A stretch of DNA of 64,000 nucleotides. Source: Duganella sp. sic0402. Lineage in GTDB: Bacteria; Pseudomonadota; Gammaproteobacteria; Burkholderiales; Burkholderiaceae_D. Position 1 is the stretch's first letter, and the number at the start of each line of letters is the position of its first letter. The notes under the pieces are model-generated. The model had not been told where the DNA came from and ran no database searches. It worked only from the letters and a program-made list of their open reading frames with translations. The DNA is taken from contig NZ_JAHUWK010000010.1 in NCBI RefSeq assembly GCF_019219065.1, positions 172,248 through 236,247 on the forward strand. The letters are read 5' to 3'. Below, in pieces: positions 41,105-48,588 of this stretch. Both the position numbers and the translations under genes were made by a program.

Positions 41105-41488
41105 ATGAAACAGCTGTTTTTTCTGATACTTTGCACGGCGCTGTGGGGTACCAGCCCGGCCTGGGCGATGCGCGCCCATGATTACATCGACGCCGATCAG
41201 CGTACCAAAGTGACGTTGCCGGGCGAGCAAGACCCGCCTGTGCTCACACTGGAACGGCAGTTGCAGGCCAGCCATGCGATGGAGGCTGCCGAGGTTGCCG
41301 AAGCCGCGCTGCTGCCAACGCCGCAACAAACGCAAGCGGCAGCGGTGCGCCCGGTCGCCAGCCCGGTGCCGGAACCGTCTGGCGTGACCATGCTCGGGCT
41401 GGGCCTGCTGATGCTGTTTCTGATGCCGTACAAAAAGCGCACCGGCGAAGCCATCGCGCCGGACCCGGAGAAGCACTACACGCTATAA
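41105..41488 (+). CDS. PEP-CTERM-anchored small protein
   Basis: A 127-residue protein with a signal peptide (MKQLFFLILCTALWGTSPAWA). The mature region is Glu/Gln/Ala-rich (about 45-80). The C-terminal sorting region begins VPEPS (88-92), runs through a hydrophobic span GVTMLGLGLLMLFLM and ends in YKKR (109-112): the PEP-CTERM pattern recognised by exosortase. A 15-residue tail after the basic cluster is longer than usual. The start is strongly supported by AGGAGG four nucleotides before ATG. No exosortase gene is in the window. PEP-CTERM proteins usually act in surface polysaccharide or floc formation; this one has no recognisable functional domain. Confidence 0.75.
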   Translation: MKQLFFLILCTALWGTSPAWAMRAHDYIDADQRTKVTLPGEQDPPVLTLERQLQASHAMEAAEVAEAALLPTPQQTQAAAVRPVASPVPEPSGVTMLGLGLLMLFLMPYKKRTGEAIAPDPEKHYTL

Positions 41489-42076
41489 GCGGCGCCACAC
41501 CATCCAGCGCTCCTTGCCGGCAAACACCGGTATCGAGCCGCTGACGGCAGCGTCGGCAATGCAGCTGAAGTCAGCCGCCAGCAGCGCATCGAGCTGCGCG
41601 CGGCTGATACCGAACGGCGGCCCCTTGGGCGCATCGTCAAAGAAGAAATAGCCGGCCAGCAGCGCGCCTGGCGCCAGCAACTCCGCCCAGCGTGCCGCGA
41701 CTTGCGGCCACATGGCGCGCGGCATGGCACACAGGAAGGCACGCTCGTAAATCAGTTGCAGCGGCCGCGCCGGCTGCCACAGGAAAAAATCCGCTTGGTT
41801 CACACGCTCCGCATGCGGACCCGCCAGCGTCTTGCCCAGCGCCACGGCGGCCGGCGAGAAATCAATCGCGGTGGCGTCCCAGCCCTGCTCCGCCAGGAAG
41901 GCCAGCTCGTAGGCCGAGCCGCAACCGGGGATCAAGGTGACCAGCGGCGCGCTGGCAGCGGCGAAGCCGCGCAAAGCCTGCGGCACGCCGCCCTGGTCCC
42001 ATGGCGTGAAGCTGCGTTCGAAGCGTTCATCCCAGAACGCCGGCAACTGCGGATCACGCTGCAGGAAGTCCGCCAT
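41483..42076 (-). CDS. TPMT-family SAM-dependent methyltransferase
   Basis: A 197-residue methyltransferase of the thiopurine S-methyltransferase type. It starts FWDERFERSFTPWDQGGVP and has the SAM motif LIPGCGSAYELAFLAEQGW, then the acidic AIDFSP and YERAFLCAMPRAMWP. It probably detoxifies a halide, selenium or thiol compound; the substrate is not predictable. It follows ubiB by 5 nt in the same direction, and its 3' end overlaps the PEP-CTERM gene tail by 6 bp. Confidence 0.88.
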   Translation of the reverse strand: MADFLQRDPQLPAFWDERFERSFTPWDQGGVPQALRGFAAASAPLVTLIPGCGSAYELAFLAEQGWDATAIDFSPAAVALGKTLAGPHAERVNQADFFLWQPARPLQLIYERAFLCAMPRAMWPQVAARWAELLAPGALLAGYFFFDDAPKGPPFGISRAQLDALLAADFSCIADAAVSGSIPVFAGKERWMVWRRL

Positions 42077-42081
42077 CGCCG

Positions 42082-43650
42082 TTACAGCAGATGATGGAAG
42101 CGCAGATAGAACTCATAGCCGGCGTAGCCCAGCGCCACCGCAACGGCGCTGTAGATCACCACGCCCAGCAGGCGATTGGTGCGCTGCTGTTCGATCACCA
42201 GCGCGCGGATCAGCTCGGTATTGTCGTTGGGCTTTTCCGCGTGCCGTTCCAGCGCCTGATGCATCAGCCGTGGCAGTTGCGGGAAGATGTGGGCGTAGCG
42301 CGGCGCCTCGGCCTTCAGGCGCTGCATAAAGCCTTTGATGCCGACCTGGTCGGCCATCCAGTTTTCCAGATAGGGCTTGGCGGTCTTCCACAGGTCCAGG
42401 TCGGGATCAAGCTGGCGGCCCAGGCCTTCGATATTCAGCAGGGTTTTTTGCAACAGCACCAGCTGCGGCTGCACTTCTACATTGAAGCGGCGCGAAGTCT
42501 GGAACAGGCGCAGCAGGATCTGGCCGAAGGAGATGTCTTTCAGCGGCCGGTCGAAGATCGGCTCGCAGCAGGCGCGCACCGCCGATTCCAGCTCGTCGAC
42601 GCGGGTTTCCTTGGGCGCCCAGCCGGATTCGATGTGCGCCTCGGCCACCCGCTTGTAATCGCGGCGGAAGAAGGCCAGGAAGTTCTGCGACAGGTAATCC
42701 TTGTCGAAATCGGTCAGCGTGCCGACGATGCCGAAGTCCAGCGCGATATAGCGGCCAAAAGTTTCCGGCTCGACCGACACCAGGATGTTCCCAGGGTGCA
42801 TGTCAGCATGAAAGAACCCGTCGCGGAACACCTGCGTGAAGAAGATTTCCACGCCGTCGCTGGACAGCTTTTTCAGGTCCACGCCCGCCGCTTCCAGGCG
42901 GTCGATCTGCGACACCGGAATGCCGTGCATGCGCTCCATGACGATCACGCTGGACGAGCAATAGTCCCAGTGCATTTCCGGCACCAGCAGCAGATTCGAT
43001 TCAGCGAAGTTGCGGCGCAGCTGGCTGGCGTTGGCCGCTTCGCGCATCAGGTCCAGCTCGTCGTGCAGGTATTTATCGAACTCGGCCACCACTTCGCGCG
43101 GCTTGAGGCGCTTGCTGTCGGCCCACAGATTGCTGATCCATTCTGCCGCCACATGCATCAGGGCGACGTCGTCGTCGATGGTCTTCTTCATGCCCGGACG
43201 CAGTACCTTGACCGCCACCTGGCGGCCATCCTTCAGCGTGGCGAAGTGCACTTGCGCGATCGAGGCCGAGGCCACCGGATTGCGCTCGAAGGTGGCGAAC
43301 AGCTGGTCCGGATGCGCGCCCAGCGATTTGCGGATCTGCGCAATTGCCAGATCGGGATCGAACGGCGGCACGCGGTCCTGCAGGTGCGCCAGCTCGATCT
43401 GCAAATCCGGCGGAATCAGGTCGCTGCGGGTGGACAGCACCTGGCCAAACTTGACGAAGATAGGCCCCAGCTCTTCCAGCGCCATGCGCAGCCGCACGCC
43501 GCGCGGCGACGACAGGTCGCGCCAGAAGAAGACGGTGTCGATCAGTTTGGTGATGCGCGGCTTTTTCAAGCCGGAGATGGCGATTTCGTCGAGGCCGTAA
43601 CGCACCGATACCCGCAGAATTTTCAGCAGGCGCAAAAATTTCAGCATCAT
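42082..43650 (-). CDS. ubiB: Ubiquinone biosynthesis kinase-like protein UbiB
   Basis: A 522-residue atypical ABC1/ADCK kinase. The invariant KxGQ motif is at 67-70 (FVKFGQVLSTRSDL), the Ala-rich loop in VASASIAQVHFATLKDGRQV, the Lys in AVKVLRPGMKK, and the metal-binding DFG in ALDFGIVGTL. One or two C-terminal helices (about 498-518) anchor it in the inner membrane. It supports ubiquinone synthesis by extracting lipid precursors using ATPase activity. It overlaps ubiJ by 4 nt, the usual ubiE-ubiJ-ubiB order interrupted here by a Tim44 protein. Confidence 0.95.
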   Translation of the reverse strand: MMLKFLRLLKILRVSVRYGLDEIAISGLKKPRITKLIDTVFFWRDLSSPRGVRLRMALEELGPIFVKFGQVLSTRSDLIPPDLQIELAHLQDRVPPFDPDLAIAQIRKSLGAHPDQLFATFERNPVASASIAQVHFATLKDGRQVAVKVLRPGMKKTIDDDVALMHVAAEWISNLWADSKRLKPREVVAEFDKYLHDELDLMREAANASQLRRNFAESNLLLVPEMHWDYCSSSVIVMERMHGIPVSQIDRLEAAGVDLKKLSSDGVEIFFTQVFRDGFFHADMHPGNILVSVEPETFGRYIALDFGIVGTLTDFDKDYLSQNFLAFFRRDYKRVAEAHIESGWAPKETRVDELESAVRACCEPIFDRPLKDISFGQILLRLFQTSRRFNVEVQPQLVLLQKTLLNIEGLGRQLDPDLDLWKTAKPYLENWMADQVGIKGFMQRLKAEAPRYAHIFPQLPRLMHQALERHAEKPNDNTELIRALVIEQQRTNRLLGVVIYSAVAVALGYAGYEFYLRFHHLL

Positions 43651-44255
43651 TGGGTTCCCAGTTTCTGTTCCAGCTTGGCCAGGCGCTTGGCGGCGCGTTC
43701 GACGTCATCGCGCAGGCGCATCACATCGGCCGAGTATGCCTCTACCGTTTGCGGGCGCACCAGCACCTGTTTTTCATCGAGCAGGAATTCGGCGACGTTT
43801 TCCGCCAGTTTCTGATGGCCGCTGCGGACCGCCTGAAACGCGGCTTTGGCGCCTGACACGGCACGCACGGCGGCAATCGGGCCGATCACTTTTTCCAGGT
43901 CGTGCTCGGCTTCCCAGCGCAGCGATTTGCTGAGGCTGGAGATGGCGTTGGCGAATTCGGCATCGCCTTCGATTTGCACGTAGGAGAAGGCGCGATCAGG
44001 GTTTTGCGCGATCAGCGGCAGGTCCGACAGCTTGACGCGGATGGTGACGCGGGCCGCCTCGTCGGCGGGCGCCGGTTCCAGGTAGCCGTCCGCCATCACG
44101 CGCAGGCGCAGCGCGACCGAGCCGGCGTCGATGGCGGCGGTCTTGCCGGCGTGACGCTGCAACTCCTGGCGCGCCCACGGCTCCTGCGCCAGCAAATGAT
44201 TGATGGCGGCGCTGGCCGGCGCCGCGGAAAAACTGCCTGGATTAAGTGAAATCAT
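43647..44255 (-). CDS. ubiJ: Ubiquinone biosynthesis accessory factor UbiJ (SCP2 domain)
   Basis: A 202-residue protein with an N-terminal sterol-carrier (SCP2) domain (about 15-105, SVALRLRVMADGYLEPAPAD) and a C-terminal coiled coil rich in Arg/Glu (about 170-200, VMRLRDDVERAAKRLAKLEQ). It organises the soluble Ubi metabolon with UbiK and binds isoprenoid intermediates. It overlaps ubiB by ATGA, implying translational coupling. Confidence 0.9.
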   Translation of the reverse strand: MISLNPGSFSAAPASAAINHLLAQEPWARQELQRHAGKTAAIDAGSVALRLRVMADGYLEPAPADEAARVTIRVKLSDLPLIAQNPDRAFSYVQIEGDAEFANAISSLSKSLRWEAEHDLEKVIGPIAAVRAVSGAKAAFQAVRSGHQKLAENVAEFLLDEKQVLVRPQTVEAYSADVMRLRDDVERAAKRLAKLEQKLGTQ

Positions 44256-44267
44256 GTTTTAGCTGTA

Positions 44268-44296
44268 GAAAAACAAAACCGCCCGAGAACGGGCGG
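44268..44296 (-). terminator. Rho-independent terminator of the Tim44-like gene
   Basis: On the minus strand CCGCCCG pairs with CGGGCGG around the loop TTCT, followed by TTTTGTTTTT. It lies between the Tim44-like stop and the ubiJ start. Confidence 0.85.
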
Positions 44297-44335
44297 CCTT
44301 GATCTTACCAGTTTTACCAGCAGAAGCTGTTTTGC

Positions 44336-45244
44336 TTAAGCGAGCTGTTGAATACCACCCAGCAGCCAGCCGCTCGAACCGTTGACCGGTTTCACCAGGT
44401 TCCACACTTCGTGGTATGGCTCGGCCAGGGCATCGGCCGCAGGCTTGATCATGCCGGTGAACTTGACGCTGGCCAGGTACTCGGTGTCGGTGGTTTCGAT
44501 GCCCAGCAGTTCGGCGTCGATGCTGACCACATCGGTGTAATCAGCCTGGGTGCGCTCGCTGATCTGCATGCGCATCTCGGCAAACACTTCCGGCGTGGTG
44601 AATTCACGGATGTCCGCCACATCGCCCTTGTCCCATGCCGCTTGCAGGCGGATGAAGTTGCTCTTGGCAACGCGCAGGAAGCTGGCCTGGTCGAAGTCGG
44701 CAGGCACGCCCCACTGGGTGTGCGCTTGCTGCACCGGCGCGGCGGCTGGCTGCAGGCGCGAACCGATTTCAGGCGTCGCCGAACCGCTTTGCTGCGGCAT
44801 CGAGTAGACGTTCTGGTTACCGCCGAAAGCCGACGGCGCGGCAGCGCGTGGCGCCGGCTGCGACTTGCTGCGGATCAGGCGGAAGATGAAGTACACCACG
44901 CCAGCCAGCAGCGCGATCATGATGATCGAACCAATGGCGCCACCCAGTGCGCCACCCAGGCCGAAGTGCGAGAACAGCGCGCCCAGGCCGAGGCCCAGCA
45001 GTGCGCCGCCCAGAATGCCCTTCCATGGGCTAGGCTTCGGTGCGGCAGCCGGCGGCGTGTTAGGCGCCTGGTTAGGCTGGGCCTGACGTGGCGCTTGCTG
45101 CGGCGCAGGTTGCGCTGGCATGCGATTGACGCTTTGCGACTGGCGGCCGATCGATTTGCCGCCGCCGGCTGGGCGCGCTTCGACCAGGGTCGAAACGGCC
45201 ATGGTGGCGATCATGGCGCCAACCAGAATTTTTTTCAGATTCAT
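44336..45244 (-). CDS. Tim44-like domain protein
   Basis: A 302-residue protein. A signal-like N-terminus (MNLKKILVGAMIATMAVSTL) is followed by a Pro/Gln/Ala-rich linker (about 40-75). A Gly-rich pair of membrane helices comes next (about 80-125, ILGGALLGLGLGALF and GSIIMIALLAGVVYFIF), then the C-terminal Tim44-like domain (about 190-300, FLRVAKSNFIRLQAAWDKGD, WLLGGIQQLA). In Burkholderiales it lies between ubiE and ubiJ. It is thought to be a membrane-linked factor of unknown role. It has its own downstream terminator. Confidence 0.88.
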   Translation of the reverse strand: MNLKKILVGAMIATMAVSTLVEARPAGGGKSIGRQSQSVNRMPAQPAPQQAPRQAQPNQAPNTPPAAAPKPSPWKGILGGALLGLGLGALFSHFGLGGALGGAIGSIIMIALLAGVVYFIFRLIRSKSQPAPRAAAPSAFGGNQNVYSMPQQSGSATPEIGSRLQPAAAPVQQAHTQWGVPADFDQASFLRVAKSNFIRLQAAWDKGDVADIREFTTPEVFAEMRMQISERTQADYTDVVSIDAELLGIETTDTEYLASVKFTGMIKPAADALAEPYHEVWNLVKPVNGSSGWLLGGIQQLA

Positions 45245-45265
45245 TGTGTTCTCTCTCTTCCGTGA

Positions 45266-46000
45266 TTACATTTTGATACCGGTGTGCAAAGCGGCCACAC
45301 CTGCCGTCAGGTTGTAATACGTTACCCGTTCCAGGCCCGCATCTTCCAACATGGTCTTCAGCGTTTCCTGGTCCGGGTGCATACGGATGGATTCAGCCAG
45401 GTAACGGTAGCTCTCGGCGTCGCCGGCGATTTTCTGCCCCATCCATGGCAGCACCTTGAACGAGTACAGATCGTATGGTTTTTGCAGCGGTTCGGCTACT
45501 TTCGAGAATTCCAGCACCAGCAGCTTGCCGCCCGGTTTCAGCACGCGGCGCATTTCTTTCAGCGCCTGGTCCTTGTGCGTCATGTTGCGCAGGCCGAAGG
45601 CGACGCTGACACGGTCAAAATAGTTGTCGGGGAATGGCAGTTTTTCTGCGTCACACAGCAAAGTTGGGGTCATCAGGCCGCGATTCAAGAGGCGATCGCG
45701 CCCCACGCGCAGCATCGATTCGTTGATGTCGGTCAGCCACACTTCGCCGGTCGGGCCGGCCTGCTTGGCAAATACCTTGGCCAGATCGCCGGTGCCGCCA
45801 GCGATGTCCAGGCATTTGAAACCCGGACGCACGGCCGCATTGGCGATGGTGAAGATCTTCCAGACACGGTGCAGGCCAGCCGACATGACGTCGTTCATGA
45901 TGTCGTACTTGGCGGCGACAGAATGGAAAACCTTGGCAACTTCGCGGACTTTGTCGTCTTCCGCGACGGTTTTGTAACCGAAGTGAGTGGTATTGGTCAT
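45266..46000 (-). CDS. ubiE: Demethylmenaquinone/ubiquinone C-methyltransferase UbiE
   Basis: A 244-residue SAM-dependent methyltransferase. The N-terminus has VAEDDKVREVAKVFHSVAAK and YDIMNDVMSAGLHRVWK, motif I is LDIAGGTGDLAKVFA, and later come DAEKLPFPDNYFDRVSVAFG and LRNMTHKDQALKEMRRVLKP. It C-methylates the benzoquinol ring in ubiquinone synthesis (and menaquinone if present). ATG 46000 gives the normal length. It is followed by the Tim44-like gene after 21 nt. Confidence 0.95.
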   Translation of the reverse strand: MTNTTHFGYKTVAEDDKVREVAKVFHSVAAKYDIMNDVMSAGLHRVWKIFTIANAAVRPGFKCLDIAGGTGDLAKVFAKQAGPTGEVWLTDINESMLRVGRDRLLNRGLMTPTLLCDAEKLPFPDNYFDRVSVAFGLRNMTHKDQALKEMRRVLKPGGKLLVLEFSKVAEPLQKPYDLYSFKVLPWMGQKIAGDAESYRYLAESIRMHPDQETLKTMLEDAGLERVTYYNLTAGVAALHTGIKM

Positions 46001-46063
46001 GTTATGCAGGCCTGTTAGTTTGCCAGCATTATACAAGCTGAAAGTCTTAGAAGGTCCTTAAGA

Positions 46064-47314
46064 CTACTGTGGCGGCAGGTGGCGCCATTCCAATCCCACA
46101 GCGTTGCGTTTGGAGAAGCCTTTCCACTCGTCATTGGACTGCTGCGTGAGTTGCAAATAGCTCTGCAAAGGCTGCTGTTTCAGCTGGATGCCGAGGAAGG
46201 CCGTCACAAAGTGCTGGTTGATATTGTTGATGCGGCGGCTGTCCCATACTGGCTCGGAATAGGACTGGAAATCGTCGAAATTGCTGAAATGCGCCGGCGA
46301 CGGCGGATTCGGCGCCGAGTTGTGGCGGCCGCCGACATAGGTCAGCAGGTAGCGGTCGGCGTTGACGGTCTTTTGAAATAGTTGCAACACACCTTCCTGA
46401 TAGCCGGCCACGTCATCCTGGTCGCCGGTGATGAACAGCGTTGGCGTGCGCACGCCGGCCAGGCCTGCATCGTCCCACACCTTGTAATTGGCGCCCCATG
46501 GGGCGAACGCCACTACCGCCTTGATGCGCTGGTCGCGCGCGGCCGCGTATGCCGGATTGCCCTGCTGGTTGATCGCCAGCTTGCCGCCAGGAACAAACGC
46601 GGCTGCTGCGGCGCCCACGCCGGCGCCAACCGTGTTCAGCGCGCCGTAGCCGCCCATCGAGTAGCCGACCAGCGCGGTATTGTCGGCATCCACCAGGCCG
46701 GCCAGGAAGCTGCCGCTGCCCGGTTTGGCCCAGGCGGCGACGCTGTTCAGCACAAACAGGTCGTCCAGGCGGCGGTTCAGCAGCGTGCTGGCAAAGCCGG
46801 CCTTGTCGGCGCGGGTTGATTCCGGATGGTCGATGGCGACCACCACGTAGCCTTTTGAGGCCAGGTTTTCGGTCAGATAGCTCATCTGCAAGCGTGACCC
46901 CGGATAGCCGTGCGAGATAATCACTAACGGGTAGCGCGTGCCAGCCACCGGCGACGCATCGCGTGCGGCGCGGCCGTTGAACTGGAACGGCGTGTTGGGA
47001 CGCTTGGGATCATTCGGGCCGGAGCCCAGCACGTCGGTGTAGACGGTATGCTCCTTCTGCCCTTCCGCCAGGCGCGCCGGATACCATACCTCCAGCGTCA
47101 GCTTGCGCGCATAGCGCGGATTCGGCTGCTCGGCGCTGTAGCGCAAGACATCGAGTTGGTCTTTGTTTTCCGCCACCAGCGTGCGCACGCCGACCAGCAA
47201 CGCACCGCGCGCTGCCAGCTCTGGCGCATCCGGCCGGAAGTCGCCGTAGTACTCCTGCGCACCCACATCACCGGCGACCAGCGCCGCAACCAACACCAAC
47301 ATCTTGCCCAGCAT
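46064..47314 (-). CDS. Alpha/beta hydrolase, dienelactone/PAF-acetylhydrolase-like
   Basis: A 416-residue protein with a signal peptide (MLGKMLVLVAALVAGDVGAQ), so secreted or periplasmic. The oxyanion segment YPLVIISHGYPGSRLQMSYL, the nucleophile elbow GYSMGG, the acid near FITGDQDDV and the catalytic His in GGRHNSAP are all visible. It probably hydrolyses an ester or a lipid; the substrate is unknown. It follows the LLM monooxygenase gene by 8 nt on the same strand and may process the same compound after oxidation. It is the last gene of the minus-strand part of the scavenging island. Confidence 0.85.
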   Translation of the reverse strand: MLGKMLVLVAALVAGDVGAQEYYGDFRPDAPELAARGALLVGVRTLVAENKDQLDVLRYSAEQPNPRYARKLTLEVWYPARLAEGQKEHTVYTDVLGSGPNDPKRPNTPFQFNGRAARDASPVAGTRYPLVIISHGYPGSRLQMSYLTENLASKGYVVVAIDHPESTRADKAGFASTLLNRRLDDLFVLNSVAAWAKPGSGSFLAGLVDADNTALVGYSMGGYGALNTVGAGVGAAAAAFVPGGKLAINQQGNPAYAAARDQRIKAVVAFAPWGANYKVWDDAGLAGVRTPTLFITGDQDDVAGYQEGVLQLFQKTVNADRYLLTYVGGRHNSAPNPPSPAHFSNFDDFQSYSEPVWDSRRINNINQHFVTAFLGIQLKQQPLQSYLQLTQQSNDEWKGFSKRNAVGLEWRHLPPQ

Positions 47315-47322
47315 ACGCTCTC

Positions 47323-48588
47323 CTATAAGCCCAAGTGTGAACGCAAGGTGCTCCCTGCGTAAGCGGTGCGGAACAAACCGCGCCGTTGCAACTCGGGTAT
47401 CACCAGCGTCAGAAAATCATCCAGTCCACCAGGCAGCGCCGGCGACATGAAATTGAAGCCGTCCGCCGCCCCCTGCTCAAACCACTCCTGCATCTGATCC
47501 GCCACCACCTCCGCCGTGCCAACCACAGTGAAGTGGCCACGGCCGCCGGCGATACGTTCGTACAGCTGGCGTATCGTCAAGTTCTCGCCTTGCGCCAGCG
47601 CGGTCAGCAACTGCTGACGGCTACGCTGGCCATCCTGCGTTTCCGGCAATTCCGGCAGCGGCCCGTCGAGCGGATAACCGGACAGGTCGAAGTTACCGAT
47701 CATACGCCCCAGCAACGCCAGGCCCGCCTTAGGCTCGATCAGCGATTGCAGCTGCGCGAATTTCTCATCCGCCTCCGCCTGCGTGCGGCCCACCACCGCG
47801 AATAATCCAGGCAGGATCTTCAGCGACTCGGGCTTGCGGCCCTTGTCGGCCACCCGCTGCTTCAGATCGCGGTAGAAGTCCTGCGCCTTGACCAGCGACG
47901 GCTGCGCGGTGAACACCACTTCTGCTGTTGCCGCCGCCAGATCGCGGCCGGTTTCCGAACTGCCGGCTTGCACCACCACCGGCCGTCCTTGCGGGCTGCG
48001 CACCACGTTCAGCGGTCCCTTCACGGCAAAGTGATCGCCGCGATGATTCAGCGTGTGCAGCTTGGCCGGATCGTAAGGTAGTTCACCGCTTTTATCGTCC
48101 AGCAGCGCATCGGGGTCCCAACTATTCCACAGTCCTGTGACAACCTGATGAAATTCCCGCGCCCGCGCATAGCGGTCGGCGTGCGCGACGTGCTGCTCGC
48201 GGCCGAAGTTGGCGGCTTCCGCCGCATTGTCCGAGGTGACCAGATTCCAGCCTGCGCGGCCATCCGACAGCAGATCCAGCGAGGCAAACTGGCGTGCCAC
48301 CGTGTATGGCTCGTTGTAGGTGGTGGTGGCGGTGCCGACCAGGCCGATCTTCTCGGTCGACGCGGCCAGCGCCGACAGCAGCGTCAAAGGCTCCAGCGAT
48401 GGCGCGCCGGTGAGCGCCACGCTGTCGGCAAAGAATACCGCGTCCAGGCAGGCCCGCTCGGCCGACCGCACCTGCTCGCGAAACACCTTGAAAGGATTCG
48501 ACAGCAGGTCGGTGTCAGGATGCCGCCACGCCGCGACGTGGTGGCCATAGCGCATCATGAATGCGCCGATACTCATTTGCCGCGACAT
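47323..48588 (-). CDS. LLM-class flavin-dependent monooxygenase (NtaA/SnaA/DszA-like)
   Basis: A 421-residue luciferase-like monooxygenase with an (alpha/beta)8 fold. The family landmarks are HHVAAWRHPD (N-terminus), FFADSVALTG, TTTYNEPYTVARQFASLD, GWNLVTSDN and PVVVQAGSSETGRDLAA. Members use FMNH2 or FAD from a partner reductase to oxidise sulfonates, sulfones, NTA or related compounds. No reductase gene is adjacent. The start codon overlaps the stop of the TonB receptor gene (TGATG), so the receptor and enzyme are co-expressed: import followed by oxidative breakdown. The substrate is unknown, with organosulfur the leading guess from the SsuA/TauA-like protein nearby. Confidence 0.9.
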   Translation of the reverse strand: MSRQMSIGAFMMRYGHHVAAWRHPDTDLLSNPFKVFREQVRSAERACLDAVFFADSVALTGAPSLEPLTLLSALAASTEKIGLVGTATTTYNEPYTVARQFASLDLLSDGRAGWNLVTSDNAAEAANFGREQHVAHADRYARAREFHQVVTGLWNSWDPDALLDDKSGELPYDPAKLHTLNHRGDHFAVKGPLNVVRSPQGRPVVVQAGSSETGRDLAAATAEVVFTAQPSLVKAQDFYRDLKQRVADKGRKPESLKILPGLFAVVGRTQAEADEKFAQLQSLIEPKAGLALLGRMIGNFDLSGYPLDGPLPELPETQDGQRSRQQLLTALAQGENLTIRQLYERIAGGRGHFTVVGTAEVVADQMQEWFEQGAADGFNFMSPALPGGLDDFLTLVIPELQRRGLFRTAYAGSTLRSHLGL

